A stretch of 64,000 nt of DNA. It comes from Hyphomicrobiales bacterium. GTDB taxonomy: Bacteria > Pseudomonadota > Alphaproteobacteria > Rhizobiales > Beijerinckiaceae. The DNA is taken from the NCBI GenBank assembly GCA_016716745.1, contig JADJVD010000003.1:1-64000 (forward strand), read 5' to 3'. A model generated the notes under the pieces. The model ran no database searches, was not told the origin of the DNA, and saw only the letters and a list, made by a program, of their open reading frames with translations. A program made the translations under genes and the position numbers. Below, piece by piece: positions 7,945 to 16,493 of this stretch; position 1 is the first letter of the stretch, and the number at the start of each line of letters is the position of its first letter.

Positions 7945-10721
7945 CATGCCGGCTGCGCCTTCTCGACGCGCGCAGCGCAATATTTGAACTCGGGAATCTT
8001 GCCGAACGGATCGAGCTGCGGGTTGGTGAGGAAGTTCGCCGGCGCCTCGGCGAAGCAGAAGGGAATGAAGACCATCCCCTCCGCCACGTCGCGATCCTGC
8101 CGCGCCGCCAGCGTGATCGCGCCGCGCCGCGTCGTCACGCGCACGCGCTCGCCCGGCGCGATCTGCAGACGCGCCATGTCGCGCCGGTTCAGCCCGACGA
8201 TCGCCTGCGGCTCCAGCGCGTCGAGCGAGGCGGCGCGCCGCGTCATCGAGCCTGTGTGCCAGTGTTCGAGCAGACGGCCGGTCGTCAGCACCATGGGAAA
8301 GTCGGCGTCCGGCGTCTCGTCCGGCGCGCGCAGACGCGCGGGCGTCATCTTCGCGCGGCCGCTCGGCGTCGGGAAACGTTCGCCGAACAGGACGGCCTGT
8401 CCGGGATGGTCAGGCGCGTCGGAGGGGTAGGTGACGCAGCCCTCGCGCTCCAGCCGCTCCCACGAGATGTTGGCGAGCGAGTGCATCAGCGTGGCCATCT
8501 CGGCGAACACGTCCGCCGGGCCTGCGTAGCTCCAGTCGAGCCCGATGCGTCGCGCCATTTCCTGAATCAGCGCCCAGTCCTGCCGCGCCTGTCCCGGCGG
8601 GGCGACGACGGGCCGGCCGATCTGCACCTGTCGGTTGGTGTTGGAGAAGCTGCCGAGCTTCTCGGCGTGGGCCGAGGCCGGCAGCACGACGTCGGCGTGC
8701 CAGGCCGTCTCGGTGAGGAAGATGTCCTGCACGACGAGATGATCGAGGCTCGCCAGCGCGGCGCGCGCATGCGTCTGGTCGGGGTCCGACATCGCCGGGT
8801 TTTCGCCGACGATGTACATGCCGCGAATGCGCCCGGCGAGGATCGCGTTCATGATCTCGACGACGGTGAGGCCGCGCTTTGGATCGAGCGCGACGCCCCA
8901 CGCCGCCTCGTAGCGCGCGCGCGTCGCGGCGTCCTCGACCGACATGTAGTCGGGATAGAACATCGGGATCAGGCCGGCGTCGGAGGCGCCCTGCACGTTG
9001 TTCTGCCCGCGCAACGGATGCAGCCCGGTTCCGGCGCGGCCGATCTGTCCCGTCGTCAGGGCGAGCGCGATCAGGCAGCGCGCATTGTCGGTGCCGTGCG
9101 TGTGCTGCGAGACGCCCATGCCCCAGAAGATCAGCGAGGCGCGCGAGCGCGCGTAGTCGCGCGCGAGCTCGCGGATCGTCGCGGCAGGCACGCCGCAATG
9201 ATCCTGCATCGTCTCGGGCGCGTAGTCGGCGACGCTGCCGGCCAGCGCCTCGAACCCTTCCGTATGGGCCTGCACATATTGCCGGTCGACGAGGTCCTCC
9301 TCGACGATCGTGTGCAGCATCGCGTTGAGCAGCGCCACGTCCATGCCGGGCGTGAAGTTGATCGTGCGATGGGCGTAGCGGCCGAGCCCCTGCGTCTGTC
9401 CGCGCGGATCGAGGACATAGAGGCGCGCGCCGCGCTTGACGGCCTGCTTGATGTAGGTCGCCGCGACGGGATGGTTCTCGCCCGGCCGCGCGCCGATGAC
9501 GACGATCACTTCCGCGTCAAGCGCGGCCATGAAGGGCGCGGTCACCGCGCCCGAATGCAAACCTTCCATCAGCGCCGCGACGGAGGAGGCGTGGCAGAGC
9601 CGCGTGCAGTGATCGACATTGTTGGTGCCGAAACCCTGCCGGATCAGCTTCTGGAAGAGATAGGCCTCCTCGTTCGAGCCCTTGGCCGAGCCGAAGCCGG
9701 CGATCCCCGCGCCGCCATGCGCGGCGTGGACGCGTTTCAGGCCGCCGGCCGCGCGGTCCAGCGCCTCCTCCCATGTCGCCTCGCGGAAGACGCGCATCGT
9801 CTCGCCGCGCGCCAGCTGCATCGTCGCGTCCTTCGGCGCGTCGTCGCGGCGCACGAGCGGCGTCGTGAGGCGGTCTGGATGATGAATGTAGTCGAAGCCG
9901 AAGCGCCCTTTCACGCAGAGCCTGTTCTCGTTGGCGGGGCCGTCGCGCCCGTCGACGACGACGATGCGCTCGTCCGCGACGCCGACGCGCGTCTGGCAGC
10001 CGACGCCGCAATAGGGACACACGGTGTCGACGCTGCGCTCGGGATAGACCGTGCGCTTGCCCGCTGCGTCGACGAGGCTCGCCTGCAGCAGCGCGCCGGT
10101 GGGGCAGGCCTGCACGCACTCGCCGCAGGCGACGCAGGTCGAGGCGCCCATGGCCGTGTCGAAATCGAACGTCACCTTTGCGTGATGGTTGCGCCAGGAC
10201 AGGCCGATCACGTCGTTGCTCTGCACCTCGCGGCAGGCGCGCACGCACAGGCCGCACTGGATGCAGGCGTCGAGCCGCACCGCGATGGCGGCGTGCGAGC
10301 GGTCGGGAGCGGCGGCGTCTTGCGCGTTCTGCGCGCGCGAAGGAAAGCGCGAGACGGGCGCGACGCCCATCGCGTCGATCCAGCCCCAGAAATCGGATCG
10401 CGCGTCGGGCGCGTCGTCGCGGGCCGGCTGGTCGGCGAGGAGCAGCTCCATCACCATGGCGCGGCCTTTTTCGGCGCGCTCGCTGCCCGTGCGCACCACC
10501 ATGCCCGGCGCGGGCTTGCGCACGCAGGAGGCGGCGAGCGTGCGCTCGCCTTCGATCTCGACGACGCAGGCGCGGCAATTGCCGTCGGCGCGATAGCCCG
10601 GCGCGTCCTTGAAGCACAGATGCGGGATGGCGACGCCCTCGCGCTGCGCGACCTGCCAGATGCTCTCGCCCTCGCGCGCCGTCGCCGCGCGCCCGTCGAG
10701 CGTGAAGGAGATCTCTTTCAT
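7944..10721 (-). CDS. NAD-dependent formate dehydrogenase alpha subunit (Mo/W-bis-MGD)
   Basis: This is the catalytic subunit of a soluble NAD+-linked formate dehydrogenase of the Fdh1/FdsA type, oxidising formate to CO2. The 925-residue protein begins with a NuoG-like module. It has a [2Fe-2S] site (Cys 36, 49, 52, 66) and two ferredoxin-type clusters (CIQCGLC at 153-159 and CVACGEC at 196-202, each with a further Cys). Another [4Fe-4S] site, CPYCGVGC near 235-242, starts the molybdopterin domain. The active-site Cys is 376 in TRLCHASS, so Cys rather than selenocysteine. The C-terminal MGD-binding domain (TTGRLLEHWHTGSMTR) is complete. The ATG at 10721 overlaps the beta subunit stop (ATGA). 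No fdhD or regulator gene is nearby. Metal choice (Mo or W) cannot be read from sequence; the related M. extorquens Fdh1 uses W. Confidence 0.93.
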   Translation of the reverse strand: MKEISFTLDGRAATAREGESIWQVAQREGVAIPHLCFKDAPGYRADGNCRACVVEIEGERTLAASCVRKPAPGMVVRTGSERAEKGRAMVMELLLADQPARDDAPDARSDFWGWIDAMGVAPVSRFPSRAQNAQDAAAPDRSHAAIAVRLDACIQCGLCVRACREVQSNDVIGLSWRNHHAKVTFDFDTAMGASTCVACGECVQACPTGALLQASLVDAAGKRTVYPERSVDTVCPYCGVGCQTRVGVADERIVVVDGRDGPANENRLCVKGRFGFDYIHHPDRLTTPLVRRDDAPKDATMQLARGETMRVFREATWEEALDRAAGGLKRVHAAHGGAGIAGFGSAKGSNEEAYLFQKLIRQGFGTNNVDHCTRLCHASSVAALMEGLHSGAVTAPFMAALDAEVIVVIGARPGENHPVAATYIKQAVKRGARLYVLDPRGQTQGLGRYAHRTINFTPGMDVALLNAMLHTIVEEDLVDRQYVQAHTEGFEALAGSVADYAPETMQDHCGVPAATIRELARDYARSRASLIFWGMGVSQHTHGTDNARCLIALALTTGQIGRAGTGLHPLRGQNNVQGASDAGLIPMFYPDYMSVEDAATRARYEAAWGVALDPKRGLTVVEIMNAILAGRIRGMYIVGENPAMSDPDQTHARAALASLDHLVVQDIFLTETAWHADVVLPASAHAEKLGSFSNTNRQVQIGRPVVAPPGQARQDWALIQEMARRIGLDWSYAGPADVFAEMATLMHSLANISWERLEREGCVTYPSDAPDHPGQAVLFGERFPTPSGRAKMTPARLRAPDETPDADFPMVLTTGRLLEHWHTGSMTRRAASLDALEPQAIVGLNRRDMARLQIAPGERVRVTTRRGAITLAARQDRDVAEGMVFIPFCFAEAPANFLTNPQLDPFGKIPEFKYCAARVEKAQPA

Positions 10722-12452
10722 GGCGTCTCCTCCGCAAAGAAGCGCATCAGGCTGGCGACCGGATTGCTCGCGGCCTGTCCCAATCCGCAGATCGAGGCCT
10801 CGCGCATGGTCTGCGCCAATTCGGCGAGCAGCGCGCGGTCCCATGTCGGCGCCGCCATCAGCGCCAGCGCCTTTTCCGCGCCGACGCGGCAGGGCGTGCA
10901 TTGGCCGCAGCTCTCCTCGGCGAAGAAGGCCATGAGATTGCGCGCGACGGCGACGAGATCATCCTTGTCCGACAAGATGACGACGGCGTGGCTGCCGACG
11001 AAGCAGCCATGCTGTTCGAGGCGCCCGAAATCGAGCGGGATGTCGGACATCGCGGCGGGCAGCACGCCGCCCGAGGCGCCGCCCGGCAGATAGGCGCGGA
11101 AGACGTGGCCCGTCGCCATGCCGCCGCAACGCGCGACGAGATCGCGCGCGGTGGAGCCGGCCGGCGCCAGCACGACGCCGGGCCGCGCGACGCGCCCGCT
11201 CACCGAATAGGAGCGCAGCCCCTTCGCGCCGTTGACGCCCTGCGAGGCGAACCAGTCGGCGCCGCGCGCCAGAATTGCGGGGATCCAGAACAGCGTCTCG
11301 ACATTGTTGACGAGGGTCGGGCAGCCGAACAGGCCGGCCTGCGCGACATAGGGCGGGCGATGGCGGGGCAGGCCGCGCTTGCCCTCGATCGATTCGATCA
11401 TCGCCGATTCCTCGCCGCAGACATAGGCGCCGGCGCCGCGCCTGAGATGGATCGCGACATGCGGCGCAAGACCCACGGCTTCGAGCGCGGCGATCTCGCG
11501 CGTCAGGATCGCGCGGGCGAGCGGATATTCGTCGCGCAGATAGATGTAAGTCGCCTGCGCGCCGACCGCCCAGGCGCCGATCAGCATGCCCTCCAGCATC
11601 CGGTGCGGATCGGATTCGAGATAGAGCCGGTCCTTGAACGTGCCGGGCTCGCCCTCGTCGGCGTTGACCGCACATCAGGCGCGGCGCTGTTTCGGCGCGC
11701 ACCAGCGCCCATTTGCGCCCTGTCGGAAAGCCGGCGCCGCCGAGGCCGCGCAGGCCGCCGTCCGAGAGCGTCGCGATCACATCCTCGACCGTGCGCGCGC
11801 CGGCGAGGCATTCGCGCAGGATGCGATAGCCGCCGGCAGCCTCGTAGGCCGCCAGATCGCGATGGGCCAGAACGGGCGCCGGCTCGGGCGCGGCGGCGGC
11901 GGCAAGCAGCGAATCGGCCGTCGCCGCGTCGACGCGCGCATGGCGCACGCTGGCGGCGGGCGCATGATCGCAGGCGCCCATGCAGGGCGCACGGACGACG
12001 CGCACCTCGCGCGGGGCCCGCGCCTGCGTCTGCGCGATCAGCCGCTCCGCGCCCGCCATCATGCAGGAGAGCGACTCGCAGATGCGGATGACGACCGGCG
12101 CGGGGCGCGGCGCCCCGTCGGCGACGACGTCGAAATGGGCGTAGAACGTCGCGACCTCGTAGACCGCGGCCATCGACAGCCGCATCGTCTCGGCGAGCGC
12201 GTGCAGAAGCCCCGCCGGCAGGCAGCCCTCGGCGTCCTGAATCGCATGCAGCGCCTCGATCAATTCGTCGCGGCCGGGCGCGCGTTCGCCAAAGCGGGCG
12301 GCGAGGATCGCGGCGCAGCGCGCCGCCTCGTCGGCGTCGAGTCGCCGGCCCTTGTTGAAGGCCGGAGGCTTGCGCCGTCCCTGCCCGGGATGAACGAGCG
12401 GGCGCCCGCCCTGCGTCCAGCCTCGTCCGCCCATTTCGCCGTTCTCGCTCAT
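10718..12452 (-). CDS. NAD-dependent formate dehydrogenase beta subunit, fused NuoE-NuoF type, frameshifted
   Basis: This is the diaphorase subunit that passes electrons from the alpha subunit to NAD+. The N-terminal part is NuoE-like, with [2Fe-2S] cysteines in ICESLSC and RAPCMGAC. The C-terminal part is NuoF-like, with the FMN/NADH motif LGGAGFPTGRKW, then YVCGEESAMIESIEG and the [4Fe-4S] motif ESCGQCTPCR. Fusion of the two is the layout of M. extorquens Fdh1B (other FDHs keep FdsG and FdsB apart). Corrected length is about 577 residues. One extra base at about 11668 (minus strand TGC-G-GTC, expected TGC GTC AAC) breaks the frame at the NADEGEPGTFKDR motif; both sides are otherwise intact, so a sequence error is likely. 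The ATG at 12452 is preceded by AAGGG. It overlaps the alpha gene start. Confidence 0.9.
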
Positions 12453-12477
12453 CGACCCTTACGTCTCCACCTGTCGC

Positions 12478-12516
12478 GTCTTGCCGCCGCGTCTTGCCGC
12501 CGTGTCTTGCCGCCGC
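12478..12516. repeat. Three tandem copies of a 13-bp repeat
   Basis: The unit GTCTTGCCGCCGC occurs three times in a row with one changed base in the middle copy. It sits in the 218-bp divergent region between the formate dehydrogenase operon and the GST gene, 26 bp from the formate dehydrogenase start. Confidence 0.8.
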
Positions 12517-12670
12517 GCCTCGCCTGTGCGTCCTGTGCGCTTCCGGCCGAAGTCTGACCTTATCGCGCCGCCCGGCGCAATGCGCCGCGGCATTGACGCG
12601 CCGGGCTTGCTCCCGTCCGACTTTGGCGGAGAATGGCCCGTCGCGCCGACCGCGCGAGAGGAGAACCGGA

Positions 12671-13330
12671 ATGTTGACGATCTATGGCGTGTTGCGCTCG
12701 CGGGCGACGCGGACTGTGTGGATGGCGCGCGAATTGGGCATTCCGTTCGAGCGGATCGACGTCATCCAGGCCAACCGGCTGCCGGCGCCGGACGCGCCGG
12801 GCGCGCCGCTGAACACGCGCAGCCCCGCCTTTCTGGCGGTCAATCCGCACGGGCACGTTCCGGCCATCGACGACGACGGCCTGCGCATCGGCGAATCCTT
12901 CGCGATCAACCTGTATCTGGCCAAGAAGCACGGCGGTCCGCTCGGCCCCCGCGATCTCGCCGAGGACGCGCAGATGACGATGTGGTCGATGTGGGCGATG
13001 GCCGACGTCGAGCCGCATGCGCTCGCGGTGATGTACAATCTTGTCGCCAAGCCCGAGGCCGAGCGCGACGCGGCGGCGGCGAAAGCGGGCGTGCTGGCGC
13101 TCGAGCGGCCGTTCGCGACGCTGGAGGCGCATCTGGCGGGGGCCGGCGGGCATCTCGTCGGCGGACGCTTCACCGTCGCCGATCTCAATGTCGCCGAGGC
13201 GTTCCGCTATGCGCAGGCCGCGCCGGACCTGTTCCGCTCCGCCCCGCATGTGACGGCCTGGCTCTCGGCGGCACAGGCGCGCCCGCACTTCACGCAGATG
13301 ATGGCCGAGCGCGCCGCCGAGCCGGCGTGA
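12671..13330 (+). CDS. Glutathione S-transferase family protein
   Basis: This is a 219-residue cytosolic GST. The N-terminal thioredoxin-like domain reads MLTIYGVLRSRATRTVWM and includes the cis-Pro/glutathione-binding stretch NPHGHVPAIDDDGLRIGESFAI (VPAI then ES). The all-helical C-terminal domain contains HLVGGRFTVADLNVAEA, the usual N-capping box. The catalytic Ser or Tyr position is not obvious: Ser10 in LRSRA is a candidate. GAGGAGA lies just before the ATG. It diverges from the formate dehydrogenase operon. Glutathione-dependent formaldehyde oxidation feeds formate to such enzymes, but a link here is only inferred from position. Confidence 0.88.
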   Translation: MLTIYGVLRSRATRTVWMARELGIPFERIDVIQANRLPAPDAPGAPLNTRSPAFLAVNPHGHVPAIDDDGLRIGESFAINLYLAKKHGGPLGPRDLAEDAQMTMWSMWAMADVEPHALAVMYNLVAKPEAERDAAAAKAGVLALERPFATLEAHLAGAGGHLVGGRFTVADLNVAEAFRYAQAAPDLFRSAPHVTAWLSAAQARPHFTQMMAERAAEPA

Positions 13331-13384
13331 GCCGTATCGACGTCATGGCCGGGACAGCCCGGCCATGACGAGGCTCCGCGCCTC

Positions 13385-14563
13385 TTACTTCTTGCCGACC
13401 TTCTCGTCCCAGATGCGGAAGGCCTGCACCATCTTGGCCGGCTTCAGCGGCAGTTCGATCGGATTGCCCGCAATCCAGGCGGCGTATTCGGGCCGGCCGA
13501 ATTCCTCGATCACCTGCCGGCTCTTTTCCGGCGCCATCGACAGCGGCACGTTCTTCACCGCGGGTCCGGGATAGAGATAGCCTTCGTCGTAGCTGTAGGC
13601 CTGCATCTGCGGCTTCAGCACATGCGCCATGATGTCGAGCACGACGGCGAGGCGGTCGGGCGGGATGATCTTCGGCACGCACATGAAGAAGGCGTCCGAC
13701 ACCCAGTGGAAGCCCTTCAGCGTGCCGACCCTGGCCGACTTCGGCACGATGCCGAGGGCGCGCGGATTGATGTCCCATCCCGTCGTCGAGATGATGATGT
13801 CGCGCGAGCCTTCGCCGAACTCCTTCATCGTCGCGCCGGTGCCGGCGGGGTAGTAGTCGACATACTTGCCGATCTCGGCCAGATACGCCCAGGTCTTGTC
13901 CCAGCCCGCCACCGGATCCTGCGGATCCTTGTCGCCGAGAATCCAGGGCAGGCCCATCATGAAGGTGCGCCCCGGCCCCGAATTGGCGGGCCGCGCATAC
14001 ATGAAGCGGCCCTTGTTCTGCTGCGCATAGGCGAGCAGCTCCTCGACGGTCGTCGGCGGTCTGGCGACGCGCTCGGGCGCATATTCGATCAGCGGTCCGG
14101 AGGGGTAATAATTGACGACGACGCCGAAGCCCGCGCCCTGCTCGCGATGCAGGTTGAGCGCGGCCGGCTCGTAGTTCTGCTCGATGTTGGGGAATTTGTC
14201 GGCGTAGTCGGGCAGCACCTTCAGCCAGAGGTTCTGCTCGAGACCGGCCGCCAGACCGTCCGAGCCGGTGAGCACGAGATCGAGATCCGCGCGTCCGGCG
14301 TCCTGCTGCGCCTTCAGCTTGCCGGCGAGTTCGGGCGCGGGCGCCTTCACGAACGTGATCTTCGAGACGGCCTTCGGATTGTCCCTGGCATAGTCCTCGA
14401 AGGCCCGCTGCATCAGCGCCAGCGCGCCGCCGACGTCGATGATGTTGATCGCCACGGGCGCGGCCGGCATCGGCGGCGAGGCCGCGCGGGCGGACGCCCC
14501 GAGCAGCGCGCTGGTGGCGACGCCGCCGACGAAGGCGCGGCGGTCCGGTCTGAACGTCGTCAT
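13385..14563 (-). CDS. ABC transporter periplasmic substrate-binding protein
   Basis: This 392-residue extracellular solute-binding protein begins with a twin-arginine-like signal (RPDRRAFVGGVATSALLGAS, cleavage near ARAAS). The mature part has the two-lobed binding fold: INIIDVGGALALMQRAFEDYA, then DLVLTGSDGLAAGLEQ and FGVVVNYYPSGPLIEY, with ANSGPGRTFMMGLPW in the hinge. It resembles binding proteins of the spermidine/putrescine or ferric-iron families, but the ligand cannot be assigned. The start at 14563 is fixed by a strong GGAGGAGAG. No permease or ATPase gene lies next to it, so it is an orphan component. It is followed upstream on the same strand by nagAB. Confidence 0.85.
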   Translation of the reverse strand: MTTFRPDRRAFVGGVATSALLGASARAASPPMPAAPVAINIIDVGGALALMQRAFEDYARDNPKAVSKITFVKAPAPELAGKLKAQQDAGRADLDLVLTGSDGLAAGLEQNLWLKVLPDYADKFPNIEQNYEPAALNLHREQGAGFGVVVNYYPSGPLIEYAPERVARPPTTVEELLAYAQQNKGRFMYARPANSGPGRTFMMGLPWILGDKDPQDPVAGWDKTWAYLAEIGKYVDYYPAGTGATMKEFGEGSRDIIISTTGWDINPRALGIVPKSARVGTLKGFHWVSDAFFMCVPKIIPPDRLAVVLDIMAHVLKPQMQAYSYDEGYLYPGPAVKNVPLSMAPEKSRQVIEEFGRPEYAAWIAGNPIELPLKPAKMVQAFRIWDEKVGKK

Positions 14564-14597
14564 GCTCTCTCCTCCCAAGCTTTCCGCCAACAGCGGA

Positions 14598-15644
14598 TCA
14601 GAACTCTCGCTCGACGTCGCCGACGCGCGCGCGCGCGACCGTCATGTCCTCGCGCCGTGTCGTTCTCCGCGCCGTCGTCGGCGCCATGTCGTCTCGCCCG
14701 GCGCGGGGGCGACGCCATGCGCCTGCAGCGCGTCGGCGAGCGCGGCGAGGGGATGCGCGCTCGCCATCGCGAGCGCCTCCTCGCGCGTGGCGAAGCCCCA
14801 GTCGATCGCGTTGCGCACGGCCCTGATCGAGCGTCAGCGCGGAGCCGGCGAGCGTTTGCGTCCCGGGCAGGCGCATCGCCCCGTCCGCGTCGCGCTCCAC
14901 GGCCATTCCGGCGAGCGCGTAGAGGCCGGGCGGGGCGGCGGCGCCCGCCACCGCGTCCGTGACGAGGACGCTGCGCGAGATTCCCTTGGCGCGCAGCAGC
15001 GATTTCAACGCCGGCGGGGGCAGATGAACGCCGTCGGCGATGAAGCAACCCCACAGCCGATCCTCGGCGAGCTGCGCGAACATCGAATTGGCGAGCTTGT
15101 GCATCTGCTGCGGCAGGCCGTTGCCGAGATGTGTCGACATCGTCGCGCCAGCCTCCGCCGCCGCGCGCGCCAGATCGAAACTGACCTCGGAATGGCCGAT
15201 GGCGACGGCCCGGCCCTGCGCGCGCATGGCGCGCACGAAATCGAGCCCGCCCTCGCGCTCCGGCGCGCAGGTGACGAGCAGGATCGGTCGTTTCAATCCG
15301 GCGGCGAGACGCGCGACGAGCGCGGCGTCCGGCGCGATCATCGCCTCGAATGGATGGCAGCCGCGAAAGCCGGGCGCGGGATTGAGAAACGGGCCTTCGA
15401 GATGATAGCCCGGACACATGAGCGGCCCGAGCCGGCTCGTCGCCACCGCGCGGTCGAGCGCGTCGAACCGTGCGGCCAGATCGTCGGGCGTCGCGGTGAT
15501 CAGCGTCGGCAGGCATGTCGTGACGCCGGTCGCCAGCATCGCCTCCAGCGCATGGTCGAGCGCCTGCGCCGTCAGCGCGGCGTCGTTGAAATCGACGCCG
15601 GCGAAGCCGTTGACCTGAAGATCGACGAGGCCGGGCGAACGCAT
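14598..15644 (-). CDS. nagA: N-acetylglucosamine-6-phosphate deacetylase, short form, frameshifted
   Basis: NagA removes the acetyl group of GlcNAc-6-P, giving glucosamine-6-P for NagB. Metal-site motifs are present: PGYHLEGPFLN, AIGHSEVSFD, TMSTHLGNGLP and the catalytic Asp in VLVTDAVAG. The reading starts at MRSPGLVDLQVNGFAG two bases after the nagB stop, so the usual 45-60 residue N-terminal beta-sandwich strand is absent. The C-terminus needs two corrections: an extra base in the run at 14821-14823 (LTLDQ then AVRNAIDWGFATREEAL) and a compensating indel near 14690 that restores the frame of EDMTVARARVGDVEREF, ending at 14598. Without correction the enzyme would lose its last 80 residues. 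Probably a sequence error. Confidence 0.85.
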   Translation of the reverse strand: MRSPGLVDLQVNGFAGVDFNDAALTAQALDHALEAMLATGVTTCLPTLITATPDDLAARFDALDRAVATSRLGPLMCPGYHLEGPFLNPAPGFRGCHPFEAMIAPDAALVARLAAGLKRPILLVTCAPEREGGLDFVRAMRAQGRAVAIGHSEVSFDLARAAAEAGATMSTHLGNGLPQQMHKLANSMFAQLAEDRLWGCFIADGVHLPPPALKSLLRAKGISRSVLVTDAVAGAAAPPGLYALAGMAVERDADGAMRLPGTQTLAGSALTLDQGRAQRDRLGLRHARGGARDGERASPRRARRRAAGAWRRPRAGRDDMAPTTARRTTRREDMTVARARVGDVEREF

Positions 15645-15646
15645 CG

Positions 15647-16396
15647 TCAGGCCCTGCGCGCGAGCAGGCTGGCGGACGCCTCGTCGAGCCAGACGACGCA
15701 GCGGGGATGGCGCTGGATCATCGAGGCGGGCACGAGCGGCGTCACCGGCCCTTCCAGCGCGCCCTTCGTCGCCTCCGCCTTGCGCTGGTCGGGCACGGTG
15801 AGGATCAGCAGCGCGCTCGCCATGATCTGCGCGACGCTCATCGAGATGGCGCGGCGCGGCACGGCGTCGAGCGTCGGGAACCACCCTTCGCCGAGCTGCT
15901 GGCGGCGGCACGCCTCGTCGAGATCGACGACGAGATAGGGCGCGCGCGTGTCGAAATCGGCAGGCGGATCGTTGAAGGCGAGGTGCCCGTTCTCGCCGAC
16001 GCCGGCGAAGCACACGTCGATCGGCCCCTGCGCGATCAGCGCGCCGAGGCGGGCGCATTCGGCCTGCGGATCGGCCGCCTCGCCGTTCACCTCGTGAAAC
16101 ACAGGCTTGCCGGCGAGCGGCGCCATGAAGCGCTCGCGCAGATAGCGGCGGAAGCTCGCGGGATGCGAGACCGGCAGGTCGAGATATTCGTCGAGATGGA
16201 ACGCCGTCACCTTCGACCAGTCGATGTCGGGCGCGGCGACGAGGCGCTCCAGCATGTCGAACTGGCTCGCGCCGGTGGCGACGACGATGCGCGCGGCGCC
16301 GCGCCGGCCGATCGCCTCGCGAATCGTCGCGGCGCCGAGATCGGCAGCCTCGCGCGCGCCCGTGCGCCCGTCCTTGCGAATGTGGATGTCGACCAT
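15647..16396 (-). CDS. nagB: Glucosamine-6-phosphate deaminase
   Basis: NagB converts glucosamine-6-phosphate to fructose-6-phosphate and ammonia. The 249-residue product shows [12 protein letters not shown] (phosphate loop), [15 protein letters not shown] with the catalytic Asp, [16 protein letters not shown] with the catalytic His/Glu region, and [19 protein letters not shown]. The start ATG at 16396 has GGGAGA at a suitable distance; two upstream ATGs (16417, 16444) are less likely. It runs directly into nagA with a 2-bp gap. No GlcNAc-specific transporter or GntR regulator lies beside the pair; the neighbouring binding protein has no visible link to amino sugars. Confidence 0.93.
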   Translation of the reverse strand: MVDIHIRKDGRTGAREAADLGAATIREAIGRRGAARIVVATGASQFDMLERLVAAPDIDWSKVTAFHLDEYLDLPVSHPASFRRYLRERFMAPLAGKPVFHEVNGEAADPQAECARLGALIAQGPIDVCFAGVGENGHLAFNDPPADFDTRAPYLVVDLDEACRRQQLGEGWFPTLDAVPRRAISMSVAQIMASALLILTVPDQRKAEATKGALEGPVTPLVPASMIQRHPRCVVWLDEASASLLARRA

Positions 16397-16493
16397 TCCA
16401 TGCTCTCCCACTCGCATGTCAGCACGGGCGACGTGGCTTCGCAAACATGAGCCCGCGAGTTGCAGTTGCCGGCAATGGCGGCGGCCTCGCCGC

